Notes: generated by a model not told the origin, from the sequence alone. A DNA stretch of 26,009 bases from Solirubrobacteraceae bacterium (GCA_017882405.1 JADGPO010000003.1:1-26009); one strand, 5' to 3'. Positions 13,751-21,404 are shown, counted from the stretch's first letter. Program-made: numbers and translations.

Positions 13751-15508
13751 ATGGCCGACCCCACTAACTCCGAGATCGCCGAGGCGCTTGACGAATTGGG
13801 CGACCTCTACGAGCTCGATGGAGCCGTCATCCACCGGATCGTCGCCTACCGTAACGCCGCCAAGGCGGTGCGCGACGCCCCCGTGTCGGTGACCGCCCTG
13901 GCCCGCGAGGGACGCGCCACCGAGCTGCCGGGAATCGGCGGGATCATCCAGGAGAAGGTGCTGGCGCTCGCCGACGACGGGGCGATCCCCGCCGCGCTGA
14001 AGCTCAGGGCCAAGTTCCCGGCCGGCCTGCTCGAGATAACGCGATTGCCCGGCCTGGGGCCCAAGCGCGCCCGGCGGCTCTACGAGGAGCTGTCGATCGA
14101 CTCCCTCGACGCGCTCGAGGCGGCCGCCTCGGCGCACCGGATCCGTGAGCTCAAGGGCTTCGGGCCCAAGGCCGAGGAGAGCCTCCTGGCAGCCGCCGCG
14201 GTGGCCCGTGCAGACGCCGCGGCGGGCGAGAACGGCGGCGGGCGGCGGACCGTGCTGAACCGCGCACTGGCGGTCGGCGAGCAGCTGGTGGCCGCACTCC
14301 GAGACCACCCCGCCTCCGAACGCGTCGAGCTGGCCGGCTCGGCGCGGCGGATGACCGACAGCGTCAAGGACCTGGACGTGATCGCCACCGCCCACGACCC
14401 GCTGGCGCTGGCGCAGGCGGCGGCCGCGCTGGAGCTGGTGGAGCTGGCCCAGACCCCCGGCGAGGCGGGTGTCCGCCTGCGCACCCACACCGGTCTGAAG
14501 GTCGACCTGCGGATCGTCGCCCCCGACCAGTTCGGCAACCTGATGCAGCACTTCACCGGCTCCAAGGAGCACAACATGGCACTGCGCGAGGCCGCGGTGC
14601 GCAAGGGGCTGCACGTCTCCGAGTACGGCGTCCTCGACGACGCCACCGGGGAGACGCACCGCTGCGAGCGCGAGGAGGAGGTCTACGCGCTGCTCGGGAT
14701 GCAGTACATCGAGCCCGAGCTGCGCGAGAACCGCGGCGAGCTGGATGCGGCGGCGGCACGCACGCTGCCGCCGCTGATAGGCGCGCAGGACCTGCGCGGC
14801 GACCTGCACTCCCACACCGACGCCTCGGACGGGACGGCCTCGATCCAGGAGATGGCCCTGGCCGCCCGCGACGCCGGTTACGAGTATCTGGCGATCACCG
14901 ACCACTCGGCGTCCGTGGGCGTGCGGATCGACGCCGACGGGCTGCACCGGCACATCGCCCGGATCCGCGAGCTGTCGGGCTCAGACGTTGTGGGCGGCAT
15001 CACCCTGCTGGCCGGTTCGGAGGTCAACATCCTGCCCGGCGGATCGCTGGACTACGAAGACGAGGTGCTGGCCGAGCTGGACTGGGTGGTCGCCTCGGTC
15101 CACTCCTCGTTTCAGATGTCCTCGGCCGAGATGACCAAGCGGATCGTGCGGGCGATCTCCAACCCGCTGGTCGACGTCATCGGCCACTTGTCAGGTCGCA
15201 AGATCGAGCGCCGGCCGCCGTACGCGTTCGACTTCCCGGCGATCGTCGAGGCGGCGCTGGCCACCGGCACGATGCTCGAGATCAACGCCAGCCCCGACCG
15301 CCGCGATCTCAACGACGTGCACGCGCGGGCGGCCGGCCGCGCGGGGATCCCGATCGTGATCAACTGCGACGCCCACCGCGTAGGTGGCTTCGAGGTGGCG
15401 CGCTACGGCGTGGCCACGGCCCGCCGGGCGTGGCTGGGCCCTGAGGCCGTGGTCAACACCCGCCCGTGGGACGAGGTGGCCGCGCTGCGGCCCCGAAACC
15501 GCAGCTGA
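13751..15508 (+). CDS. polX: DNA polymerase X family protein with PHP domain
   Basis: The 585-residue protein combines a family X polymerase with a C-terminal PHP phosphoesterase, as in bacterial PolX repair enzymes. Residues 1-150 hold helix-hairpin-helix elements (ELPGIGGIIQEK, RLPGLGPKRARRL, LKGFGPK). The palm has GSARR (196-200) with DLD (Asp207, Asp209) and a third carboxylate at Asp252 (KVDLRIV). The PHP domain starts at DLHSHTDASDG (351-361) and continues with ITDHS, VASVHSS, GHLSGRK and NCDAH. Family enzymes fill short gaps in base-excision repair and have Mn-dependent 3'-5' exonuclease or AP-endonuclease activity from the PHP domain. Lys206 replaces the usual Gly before the DxD pair. 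ATG 13751 is fixed by the -10 element just upstream. It converges on lgt across a small hairpin. Confidence 0.93.
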   Translation: MADPTNSEIAEALDELGDLYELDGAVIHRIVAYRNAAKAVRDAPVSVTALAREGRATELPGIGGIIQEKVLALADDGAIPAALKLRAKFPAGLLEITRLPGLGPKRARRLYEELSIDSLDALEAAASAHRIRELKGFGPKAEESLLAAAAVARADAAAGENGGGRRTVLNRALAVGEQLVAALRDHPASERVELAGSARRMTDSVKDLDVIATAHDPLALAQAAAALELVELAQTPGEAGVRLRTHTGLKVDLRIVAPDQFGNLMQHFTGSKEHNMALREAAVRKGLHVSEYGVLDDATGETHRCEREEEVYALLGMQYIEPELRENRGELDAAAARTLPPLIGAQDLRGDLHSHTDASDGTASIQEMALAARDAGYEYLAITDHSASVGVRIDADGLHRHIARIRELSGSDVVGGITLLAGSEVNILPGGSLDYEDEVLAELDWVVASVHSSFQMSSAEMTKRIVRAISNPLVDVIGHLSGRKIERRPPYAFDFPAIVEAALATGTMLEINASPDRRDLNDVHARAAGRAGIPIVINCDAHRVGGFEVARYGVATARRAWLGPEAVVNTRPWDEVAALRPRNRS

Positions 15509-15528
15509 GCCAACGCAAGCGATAAAGA

Positions 15529-15543
15529 TCCCGGTTTCCGGGA
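15529..15543. terminator. Hairpin between convergent polX and lgt
   Basis: TCCCGG (15529-15534), loop TTT and CCGGGA (15538-15543) form a perfect 6-bp stem in the 47-nt gap between the polX and lgt stop codons. There is no long T tract; a bidirectional terminator is likely from position. Confidence 0.45.
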
Positions 15544-15555
15544 CAAATATCGGAC

Positions 15556-16479
15556 TCAGCGGGCGCGCTTGGCCCGTGGAGGCCGCGGCGGCGGACGGCG
15601 TGCCTCGGCCACCGGCTGCGCGTCGCGACCACGTGAGCCCTCGGGCCCGGGCTCGGCCGGCGAGGTGCCCATCCCCCGCCATCCGCGTTGCACGGCGACG
15701 AACCACAACAGGCCCAGCAGACACAGCGCCCCCGCCACGAAGAAGTTGACGCGGAGGCCGAGGAAGTGGTTGGAGTAGTCGATCCGCTGCGTCTCCTCGA
15801 ACACCCGGAACCCCGAGTAGCCGGCCACGTAGAGCGCGAACAGCCCCGGCGCACGGATCTTGCGACGCGACCCCAGCCATACCAGGAAGCCCGCCAGGCC
15901 CAGGTTCCAGATCAGCTCGAACAGGAAGGTTGGCTCGAACGTGGCGAACCGCTCATACCCCGGAGGACGATGTGACGGGGAGATCTTCAGTCCGAAGAAC
16001 AGCCTGGTGGGCGCCCCGAACAGCTCCTGGTTGAAGTAGTTGCCGATCCGGCCGATCGCCTGGGCGACCAGCAGGCCCGGCGCGGCCGCCTCCATGAAGC
16101 GAAGCAGGTCGTCGCGCCCCAGACGCCGGTGGATGACGAGCAGCCCGACAAGCACGCCGCCGGCGATCCCGCCCCAGATGCCCAGCCCTCCGTCCCAGAT
16201 CGCGAGCACGCCCCACCAATGATCGGGGACCTGGCTGGGGGTGGTGATGTCGAAGTAGATCCGTCCGCCGATCAGACCGGCCGGGAACGCCCACATCGCG
16301 ACCTCGTAGGGCAGGTCGGGGTCACCGCCCACCGCCCGCCAGCGCCGGCGGGAGATGAGGATCGCCGCGGCCACCGCAAACACGTAGGCGATCCCGTAGG
16401 CGTGGAAGAACAGCGGCCCGATGCTGAACCCGTTGTGGGCCGGGCTGGGAATGAAGGCGAGCGGGGTCACGCCCGCCAT
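15556..16479 (-). CDS. lgt: Prolipoprotein diacylglyceryl transferase
   Basis: The 307-residue polytopic membrane enzyme transfers diacylglycerol from phosphatidylglycerol to the lipobox cysteine of prolipoproteins, the first step of lipoprotein maturation. The signature GRIGNYFNQELFG (143-155) is intact, preceded by AYGIAYVFA (28-35) and IWDGGLGIWGG (94-104) and followed by FEPTFLFELIWN. The position corresponding to E. coli His103 appears to be Trp here; I believe other actinobacterial homologues vary there too. About seven hydrophobic segments are visible. A Pro/Arg/Ala-rich cytoplasmic tail of about 45 residues ends the protein. It starts at ATG 16479, 13 nt inside the end of the upstream glycosyltransferase gene, so it is translationally linked to it. 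It is the last gene of a four-gene unit starting with otsB. Confidence 0.93.
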   Translation of the reverse strand: MAGVTPLAFIPSPAHNGFSIGPLFFHAYGIAYVFAVAAAILISRRRWRAVGGDPDLPYEVAMWAFPAGLIGGRIYFDITTPSQVPDHWWGVLAIWDGGLGIWGGIAGGVLVGLLVIHRRLGRDDLLRFMEAAAPGLLVAQAIGRIGNYFNQELFGAPTRLFFGLKISPSHRPPGYERFATFEPTFLFELIWNLGLAGFLVWLGSRRKIRAPGLFALYVAGYSGFRVFEETQRIDYSNHFLGLRVNFFVAGALCLLGLLWFVAVQRGWRGMGTSPAEPGPEGSRGRDAQPVAEARRPPPRPPRAKRAR

Positions 16480-17459
16480 CCTGGCAGCAATCGGGGGAGC
16501 ACGCGTTCGCTCAGGGTGGCGGCCACTGAGGCGCGGCTGAAGGGCGCGATCAGCTGCGCCGCCCGGCCCGCGTAGCCGTCGGCCGGGTCGTCGAGGGCGT
16601 GGCGCAGCGCCGTCGCCAGATCCTCGGAGACGAGGCGCGGGTCCAGGCTCCGGGCCAGCGCCAATGCTGGATAGGCCCCCGGCGAGGGCGTCGTCACGAC
16701 CATCGCGCCGTCGGCCAGCGCCTCGAGCGCGGCGATCCCGAAGTCCTCACGGCGCGGAGCGGTGACGAACACCCGCGCACGTCGCTGCAGCGAGCGGTAG
16801 GCCTCGGGCTCCAGGAGCCCGACGAAGCGCACCCCGGCCGGCGCCGGCGAGCGCTCGATCCCGGCCACCACGAGCGTCTCGCCCTCGCGCCGGGCGCGCT
16901 CCCAAGCGGCCAGGATCATGTCCAGTCGCCGCTTGACCGGATCTCGGGCATAGGCCAGCACGTCGACGTCGCGAGGGCCCTCCGGGCCCGCCGGCGGCTC
17001 GATCGGCACCGGCACCGCGACCGCCTCGGCATGCGGCGCGCCCTCCAGCGGCGCCAGCGCATCGGCGCTGGAGGACATCGTCATCAGCAGCGGCGCCTGC
17101 GCGACCCGGCGGCGCTCGACCGTCCGCTGCCACACGCCATGGCGGCCGGGGCGGTTCTCGGCGGCCAGCGCGTCGAGCCAGATCGCGCCGGGCGCCGGCC
17201 AGAGCAGCGCGGCGGTGATCGAGCAGTAGACGACCGCGCGCGGGCGGTGCTCGGCGATCGCCGCGGCCGCCGTGCGGCGTGCCATCGCCGCCTGCACGAG
17301 GTCGGTGAGCATGAAGGTGCGCACCTGCGGCCCCGCGCCTGCGTCGGTGACGAGCGAGCGGGCGCCGGCCTGTGCGAAGGCGGCCGCCAGCGCCCCTGGA
17401 GATCCGCGCCAGCCGGTGGTAGCGCCCACCGAGACGAGCAGCACGTCGACATCGGCCAT
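16467..17459 (-). CDS. GT4-type glycosyltransferase
   Basis: The 330-residue protein has the GT-B two-domain shape. The N-terminal domain opens with DVLLVSVGATTGWRGSPGAL, and the C-terminal nucleotide-sugar domain contains RREDFGIAALEALADG, where Glu238 and Glu246 form the EX7E motif of retaining GT4 enzymes. The domain link DVLAYARDPVKRRLD (about 166-180) is typical of the family. It lacks signal peptide and membrane segments and probably acts at the inner face of the membrane. Donor and acceptor cannot be read from the sequence. ATG 17459 gives a 14-nt gap from the upstream membrane protein; the 3' end overlaps lgt by 13 nt. The long open frame upstream to 17897 is only a shadow. Confidence 0.75.
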   Translation of the reverse strand: MADVDVLLVSVGATTGWRGSPGALAAAFAQAGARSLVTDAGAGPQVRTFMLTDLVQAAMARRTAAAAIAEHRPRAVVYCSITAALLWPAPGAIWLDALAAENRPGRHGVWQRTVERRRVAQAPLLMTMSSSADALAPLEGAPHAEAVAVPVPIEPPAGPEGPRDVDVLAYARDPVKRRLDMILAAWERARREGETLVVAGIERSPAPAGVRFVGLLEPEAYRSLQRRARVFVTAPRREDFGIAALEALADGAMVVTTPSPGAYPALALARSLDPRLVSEDLATALRHALDDPADGYAGRAAQLIAPFSRASVAATLSERVLPRLLPGWRA

Positions 17460-17473
17460 GCGAGTGCCGCGCG

Positions 17474-18025
17474 TCAGGCGCGGGGGCTCGCCCGCCGTGA
17501 CAACGAGGCGCCGTTGAGCTCGCGCAGGTTGGAGCGAAAGCCCGGCGTGCGAACCAGCCGCATCTGGTGAAAGGGAGACGTCGGCTCGATGTAGAAGCGG
17601 GCGCCGTCGCGCTCCTCGATCGCCGTCACCGCCGAGGCCTGACGTCGCCAGGCGAGCGCCCAGATGATGGCGAACCCGGCCGCGATCGCCGGGATCTGCG
17701 GCGCGACCAGGCCCAGCGCAGCGGCCCCCAGGGTCGAGATCAGTAGCGGCCACAGGCGGTTGAGCACCGTACGCGCGGGGTTGACCTCGGGCAGCGAGGC
17801 CTGCGTGCGAGCGCTGGCCAGCAGGGCGGCGATCGGCGACGAGGTCTGGCCGCGGCGCCCCAGCCACAGTCCGATCAGGCCGCCGGCCACCCACCATCCG
17901 GCGGCCACCGCGATCACCGGGCCGTGGCCGCCGCCGGCCACGCCGGCGAGCGTCACCGCGGCCAGCGCGCTGGCCGCGGCCGCGCTGATCAGCACCGTGG
18001 TACGCAGGAAGTCGGCGAACCGCAC
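17474..18025 (-). CDS. Conserved-looking small membrane protein of unknown function
   Basis: The 183-residue protein has four predicted membrane segments (about 8-30, 37-56, 92-108 and 110-127), with a loop of about 30 residues in the middle (RRGQTSSPIAALLASARTQA). A soluble C-terminal tail of about 55 residues carries the distinctive FYIEPTSPFHQMRLV and RTPGFRSNLRELNGASL sequence. I recognise no family. The start is GTG 18025, 5 nt after the otsB stop; the upstream in-frame codons are inside otsB and not family-like. Tight spacing between otsB and the glycosyltransferase suggests a role in envelope or trehalose-lipid metabolism, but that is inference from position only. Confidence 0.7.
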   Translation of the reverse strand: MRFADFLRTTVLISAAAASALAAVTLAGVAGGGHGPVIAVAAGWWVAGGLIGLWLGRRGQTSSPIAALLASARTQASLPEVNPARTVLNRLWPLLISTLGAAALGLVAPQIPAIAAGFAIIWALAWRRQASAVTAIEERDGARFYIEPTSPFHQMRLVRTPGFRSNLRELNGASLSRRASPRA

Positions 18026-18030
18026 CGCCG

Positions 18031-18849
18031 CTACTCGTCGGCCGTGGCGATCAGTGCCGCCAGCAGCTGGCTGACCCCCTCGGGACCGTCGACGACGACG
18101 TCGGCCTCGCTGGTGATCTCCGATGGGCTCTCGCTGGAGGAGACCCCGGCGCGCACCGCCCGGACCAGCCGCCCCTCGGCCACCAGCTCGGGAAGCGCGC
18201 GGAACGCGTCGAGATCGGTGGTGTCGTCGCCCACGTACAGCGCCGAGTCGATCTCCGAGCCGACCTCGTTGAGCAGGCGCCTGACGCCGGCGCCCTTGTC
18301 GATCTTGATCGGCGGTCGGACCTCCAGCACCTTGCGACCCCAGTGGGTGCGCAGGCCGGCCGCCTCGGCGCGCTGCGCGATCGCGTCGACCGCCGCGCGA
18401 GCCGCCTCCTCGTCGGGCGCCCCGCGCCAGTGGAAGGCGACGATCGCTCCCTTGTCCTCCAGGCGCACTCGTAGCTTGCGCGCGTCGGCGGTGTCGGCCT
18501 CGCGACCGAACTCGTGGATCCGGCGCACCCAATCGGCCACGCCCTCATCCAGGACGGCCTCGGTCCACCCGGAGCGCAGCAGCTCTACGCCGTGGCTGCC
18601 CAGGTAGGTGATCGTGCCGATCGAGACCATCGCCCGCGCCTCGGAGGCGCGGCGGCCGCTGATACAGGCCACCAGCCCGTAGTTGCGAGCGACGGCGATC
18701 AGCAGCTGGCGCGTGGACTCGGGCACGTGGGCGTCGGACGCGTGGTCGACGATCGGGGCAAGGGTGCCGTCGATGTCAAGCAGGATCGCCGCGTGTCGGG
18801 GGTTAGCTCGCAGCGGCGCGAGCGCCTCGGATATGAGCGCTGACGTCAC
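18031..18849 (-). CDS. otsB: Trehalose-6-phosphate phosphatase
   Basis: The 272-residue HAD-superfamily phosphatase shows all the expected motifs: LLDIDGTLAP with nucleophile Asp25 and Asp27 (DIDGTL 25-30), ISGR (63-66), LGSHG (83-87), LEVRPP followed by KIDKG (175-186) and GDDTTDLDAF (208-217). It dephosphorylates trehalose-6-phosphate to trehalose, for osmoprotection and, in some actinobacteria, glycolipid building blocks. No otsA is in the window. I chose GTG 18849 because a CATACT hexamer ends 6 nt before it; the ATG at 18933 would add 28 unrelated residues spanning the G-rich tract. It is the first gene of the otsB, membrane protein, glycosyltransferase, lgt unit. Confidence 0.92.
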   Translation of the reverse strand: MTSALISEALAPLRANPRHAAILLDIDGTLAPIVDHASDAHVPESTRQLLIAVARNYGLVACISGRRASEARAMVSIGTITYLGSHGVELLRSGWTEAVLDEGVADWVRRIHEFGREADTADARKLRVRLEDKGAIVAFHWRGAPDEEAARAAVDAIAQRAEAAGLRTHWGRKVLEVRPPIKIDKGAGVRRLLNEVGSEIDSALYVGDDTTDLDAFRALPELVAEGRLVRAVRAGVSSSESPSEITSEADVVVDGPEGVSQLLAALIATADE

Positions 18850-18855
18850 GGTCCT

Positions 18856-18861
18856 AGTATG
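18856..18861 (-). promoter_or_regulatory. -10-like CATACT of the otsB promoter (leaderless)
   Basis: CATACT on the minus strand ends 6 nt before GTG 18849, so the message would start at the start codon. This supports GTG 18849 over the upstream ATG. Confidence 0.45.
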
Positions 18862-18873
18862 CCCCCTCGCCGT

Positions 18874-18906
18874 GGGTGGGTGGGAACGGGTGCGGGTTGG
18901 GGTGGG
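18874..18906 (+). other. G-quadruplex-forming tract in the otsB/cupin divergent promoter region
   Basis: Seven runs of three or more G lie in 33 nt on the plus strand, with loops of only 1, 1, 3, 3, 2 and 1 nt. This exceeds the usual four-run G4 pattern and the short loops favour a very stable parallel fold. It lies upstream of both divergent genes. Confidence 0.6.
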
Positions 18907-18927
18907 TATCGAGTCCTCACTGACAGA

Positions 18928-18933
18928 TACCAT
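18928..18933 (+). promoter_or_regulatory. -10-like TACCAT of the cupin operon
   Basis: TACCAT ends 8 nt before GTG 18942 and 11 nt before ATG 18945, again fitting a leaderless or near-leaderless transcript. The -35 position would overlap the end of the G-rich tract. Confidence 0.35.
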
Positions 18934-18941
18934 TCACGCCG

Positions 18942-19352
18942 GTGATGAACGAGTCCGCATCAGAGTCCGGCTACGCCGTCTCCAGCCTGGGACAGATGGG
19001 CGAGGGCCCCGGCTTTCGCAAGGTCCGTCAACAGCTCGGCGTCACGGCGTTCGGCGTCAACGCGATCGTCCTGCCTCCGGGCTACTCCACCGGCGTGCAT
19101 TACCACGACGAGCAGGAGGAGATGTACTTCGTCCACCAGGGGACGGTCGAGTTTCGCTTCGGCGACGGCACCGAGCACCTGGTCGGCGCCGGCGGGGTGG
19201 TGCGGGTCGACGCGGCCACGCACCGTGGGATGCGCAACGCCGGCCAGGACGACGCGATCGTGGTCGTGGCGGGCGGCAAGGACGGGTACGTCGGCCGCGA
19301 TGGCCAGGCCGTCGGCGACAACCCGCGCGGCGGACCCCCCGGCGCGGCCTGA
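18942..19352 (+). CDS. Single-domain cupin protein
   Basis: The 136-residue protein is one cupin beta-barrel. Motif 1 is GVHYHDEQEEMYFVHQG, with metal-ligand candidates His53, His55 and Glu59 or Glu60 and the conserved Gly67. Motif 2 includes DAATHRGMRN with His94 and Asn99. A metal site is therefore intact. Small cupins range from dioxygenases and isomerases to sugar-binding or regulatory proteins, so no substrate can be assigned. The start is GTG 18942 or ATG 18945; both follow a TACCAT hexamer. The gene ends 13 nt before the hydrolase start, and the two are probably one operon with the secreted protein after them. Confidence 0.8.
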   Translation: MMNESASESGYAVSSLGQMGEGPGFRKVRQQLGVTAFGVNAIVLPPGYSTGVHYHDEQEEMYFVHQGTVEFRFGDGTEHLVGAGGVVRVDAATHRGMRNAGQDDAIVVVAGGKDGYVGRDGQAVGDNPRGGPPGAA

Positions 19353-19365
19353 CCGCCGACAACTG

Positions 19366-20142
19366 GTGACCCAAGCCCTGCTGCTGCACGGGCAGCCGGG
19401 TGGCGCTGCCGACTGGGACGGTGTGCTGGCGGCACTCCGCGGCCGGACGACAGCTATGGCGATCGACCGCCCGGGCTGGGACGGCCACACTCGGGCTCAG
19501 GACCTGGCGGGCAACGCCCGGGCGGCGCTGGCAGCGCTCGACGCCCGCGGCGTGGAGCGAGCCGTCGTCGTCGGACACAGTCTCGGCGCGGCGATCGCTG
19601 CGTGGCTGGCGGTACACCACGGCGAGCGGGTGAGCGCGCTGGTGCTGGTCGCCCCGGCGGCAAATCGTGCCGCGCTCGGGAGACTGGACCGCTGGCTGGC
19701 CACTCCGGGACTGGCCGAATTGTCAGGGGCGGCGGCGATGGCGAGCCTCGGGGTGGCGCTGTCGCTGGACCAGGTGCGCGGCCGCGTCGCCGCCGCGGTC
19801 GGACTGCCCGACGGCTACCTTCGCCGGGCCCGGACGACGCTGCTGAGACCCGGAGCCTGGCGCTCGTACGCCACCGAGCAGCGCGCTCTCGTCCGCGGCG
19901 TGACCGCACTGGAGCCGGACCTGCAGACGATCGCCGCGCCGACGACGATCCTGTTCGGCGACCGCGACGCGATCGTGTCGCCCGCAGCCGCGCAGCGGCT
20001 GTCGGAGCAGATCCCCGGAGCGCGCCTGGTGGCCAGGCCGGGCGCCGGGCATCTGCTGCCCCAGCGCGCGCCTGAGTTCGTCGCCGGACAGATCCTGGCG
20101 GCGCTGTCCGGCGCCGCTGGCTCTACCCTCGCCGGTGCATGA
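19366..20142 (+). CDS. Alpha/beta hydrolase (Ser-Asp-His triad)
   Basis: The 258-residue alpha/beta hydrolase shows the complete triad in order: oxyanion-loop LLLHGQPGG (5-13), nucleophile elbow VVGHSLGAA with Ser72, acid in FGDRDAIVSP (Asp199 or Asp201) and GAGHLLPQ with His229. A helical cap lies between about 110 and 185. It lacks a signal peptide. Family members include esterases, lipases, C-C hydrolases and haloperoxidase-like enzymes; substrate unknown. GTG 19366 begins directly before the first beta strand (VTQALLLHG) and follows the cupin stop by 13 nt. The last four bases (ATGA) overlap the start of the secreted-protein gene, implying translational coupling. Unlike the hydrolase at 4401-5240, this one keeps its catalytic His. 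Confidence 0.82.
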   Translation: MTQALLLHGQPGGAADWDGVLAALRGRTTAMAIDRPGWDGHTRAQDLAGNARAALAALDARGVERAVVVGHSLGAAIAAWLAVHHGERVSALVLVAPAANRAALGRLDRWLATPGLAELSGAAAMASLGVALSLDQVRGRVAAAVGLPDGYLRRARTTLLRPGAWRSYATEQRALVRGVTALEPDLQTIAAPTTILFGDRDAIVSPAAAQRLSEQIPGARLVARPGAGHLLPQRAPEFVAGQILAALSGAAGSTLAGA

Positions 20143-21149
20143 GATCCCGTCCGTCACTCGCCGGGCTGCTCACGCTCGCCGTCATGCTCCTCCCCGGCGT
20201 CGCGCACGCCGCCAAGCTCGTCGGCGGCCGCCAGCAGTCGGCCATCGCCAAGGCGTTCTTCGCCCACCGCGCCCACCGCGGCCAGGCGATCGTCTCCACC
20301 CGGGTCTCGACGACAGCGCCCGCCTGGGCGATCGTCAGGTCGGTCCAGCCCCAGTCATCCGGACGCACCAGCGCCGCGGGTCATCCGCCGCGCCTGCAGA
20401 GCACCTACTACCGCTTGGCCCGCCGACGGGTGAAGCCCGGAGCGCCGCCGGCGGCGGCCCGGGCCGATCTGGCGCGCGACTTCCGCGTCGCCGTGGTCTA
20501 CAGCGGATCGGGCTCGGAGACGGTCGCCTACCACCAGCTGTATCGCAGCGTGTGCGTTGGCGCCGGCGGGTTCACCGACGACCAGACCGACACGGTCAAG
20601 CCGATGTCGTGGAGCGTTCGCTACGTGGTCGACCTCGATGCGCTGCAGTCCGCGGTGCGAGCCCCGGGCGGCACGGTGCTGGTGCCCGCGGTGGCCTTCG
20701 ATCGCTCGCAGTCAAGGCTCTCGGCCCACGAGATCCGGTCGCGCACCGCCATCGACGAGGGCTGCAACGGACAGCCGACGACGTTCGAATGCGATGCGAC
20801 GTACTCCGTGGGCTCGCCGTCGGACGGGCTGCTGTCGTTCCCGGCCACCGGCGGGCTGGAGATCGGCGTGCCCACGAAGGCCAACCCCAGCGGCGACTGC
20901 GACCCGAGCGACTACACGCTCGGGCCCTCGCTGTGGGACAGCGGGGCGACGACGGCGGTGGCGCCGCCCCTGGGCCTGGTGGGCGCCGACCTGCCCGCCA
21001 AGCCCTACGCGCCCGTCCGCGTATCGTGGCCCGGGAGCTCGCTGTCGCTGGTCTCAGGCTCTCCGCTCAGTCCCTGCCAGGGCGACGCTGCAGCCTGCCA
21101 CGACACGTTTCGCTGGAGCGGCCATGTGGCGTTGCAGGCAATCCCGTAG
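20139..21149 (+). CDS. Secreted six-cysteine protein of unknown function
   Basis: The 336-residue protein begins with a clear signal peptide: Arg-containing n-region, hydrophobic core LAGLLTLAVMLLPG and an AHA-A cleavage site after residue 24. No lipobox Cys follows, so it is probably exported and released or wall-associated. The mature part contains six Cys residues, all in its second half or so (VCV, GCN, ECD, DCD, PCQ, ACH), an even number consistent with disulfides. I recognise no domain. Its ATG overlaps the hydrolase stop in an ATGA junction, so it belongs to the cupin-hydrolase operon. Its last 96 nt lie opposite the end of the minus-strand proline-rich ORF. Confidence 0.75.
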   Translation: MRSRPSLAGLLTLAVMLLPGVAHAAKLVGGRQQSAIAKAFFAHRAHRGQAIVSTRVSTTAPAWAIVRSVQPQSSGRTSAAGHPPRLQSTYYRLARRRVKPGAPPAAARADLARDFRVAVVYSGSGSETVAYHQLYRSVCVGAGGFTDDQTDTVKPMSWSVRYVVDLDALQSAVRAPGGTVLVPAVAFDRSQSRLSAHEIRSRTAIDEGCNGQPTTFECDATYSVGSPSDGLLSFPATGGLEIGVPTKANPSGDCDPSDYTLGPSLWDSGATTAVAPPLGLVGADLPAKPYAPVRVSWPGSSLSLVSGSPLSPCQGDAAACHDTFRWSGHVALQAIP

Positions 21150-21392
21150 GGGATCACTCCTCGCCGGGCTGGGCTCCGGGACGACCGGGGTGGCCGGCTC
21201 GTCGGGCTGGGGGACCGTCGACGGCCGTTCGGGATCGGCGGGGGTGGGGTCCGGAGGATCGATCGGGGCGATCGGCGTGTCCGGGACGACAGGCGTAGCC
21301 GGCTCGGTCGGCTGAGGTACCTCCAGTGTCGGCGACAGCACCGAAAACACGTTGACCTCCGGCGCTCTAGATTGTCTTGTTGTTGGCGACAT
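21054..21392 (-). CDS. Small proline-rich protein with duplicated VPQPxEPATPVVP segment
   Basis: This 112-residue frame opposes the 3' end of the secreted-protein gene. Two facts support translation. First, AAGGAG lies 5 nt before ATG 21392, one of the best Shine-Dalgarno sites in the window. Second, the two copies of the VPQPxEPATPVVP repeat differ at 8 of 42 bases, and in this frame six of those are silent third-position changes while the other two fall in a single Thr/Asp codon. The N-terminal part (MSPTTRQSRAPEVNVFSVL) is not a signal peptide; the middle is Pro/Thr/Asp/Glu-rich and probably disordered. The C-terminal 30 or so residues overlap the neighbouring gene and could be less constrained. 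Function unknown. Confidence 0.55.
   Translation of the reverse strand: MSPTTRQSRAPEVNVFSVLSPTLEVPQPTEPATPVVPDTPIAPIDPPDPTPADPERPSTVPQPDEPATPVVPEPSPARSDPLRDCLQRHMAAPAKRVVAGCSVALAGTERRA
21175..21321. repeat. Imperfect 42-bp direct repeat pair
   Basis: Copies at 21175-21216 and 21280-21321 match at 34 of 42 positions and start 105 bp apart. On the minus strand each encodes VPQPxEPATPVVP. Confidence 0.7.
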
Positions 21393-21404
21393 ACATGCTC
21401 CTTA

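Noticed and set aside
18850..18933. N-terminal extension of otsB to ATG 18933
   Set aside because: The added residues translate the G-rich tract, and a -10-like CATACT sits 6 nt before GTG 18849.
20124..20129. TACCCT as a -10 element for the secreted-protein gene
   Set aside because: It lies inside the hydrolase coding sequence, and the ATGA overlap makes operon translation the simpler explanation.
20557..21315. Gly-rich plus-strand frame ending in a GTTGVAG repeat
   Set aside because: It overlaps the secreted-protein gene in another frame, and base differences between the repeat copies are silent in the minus frame but not in this one.
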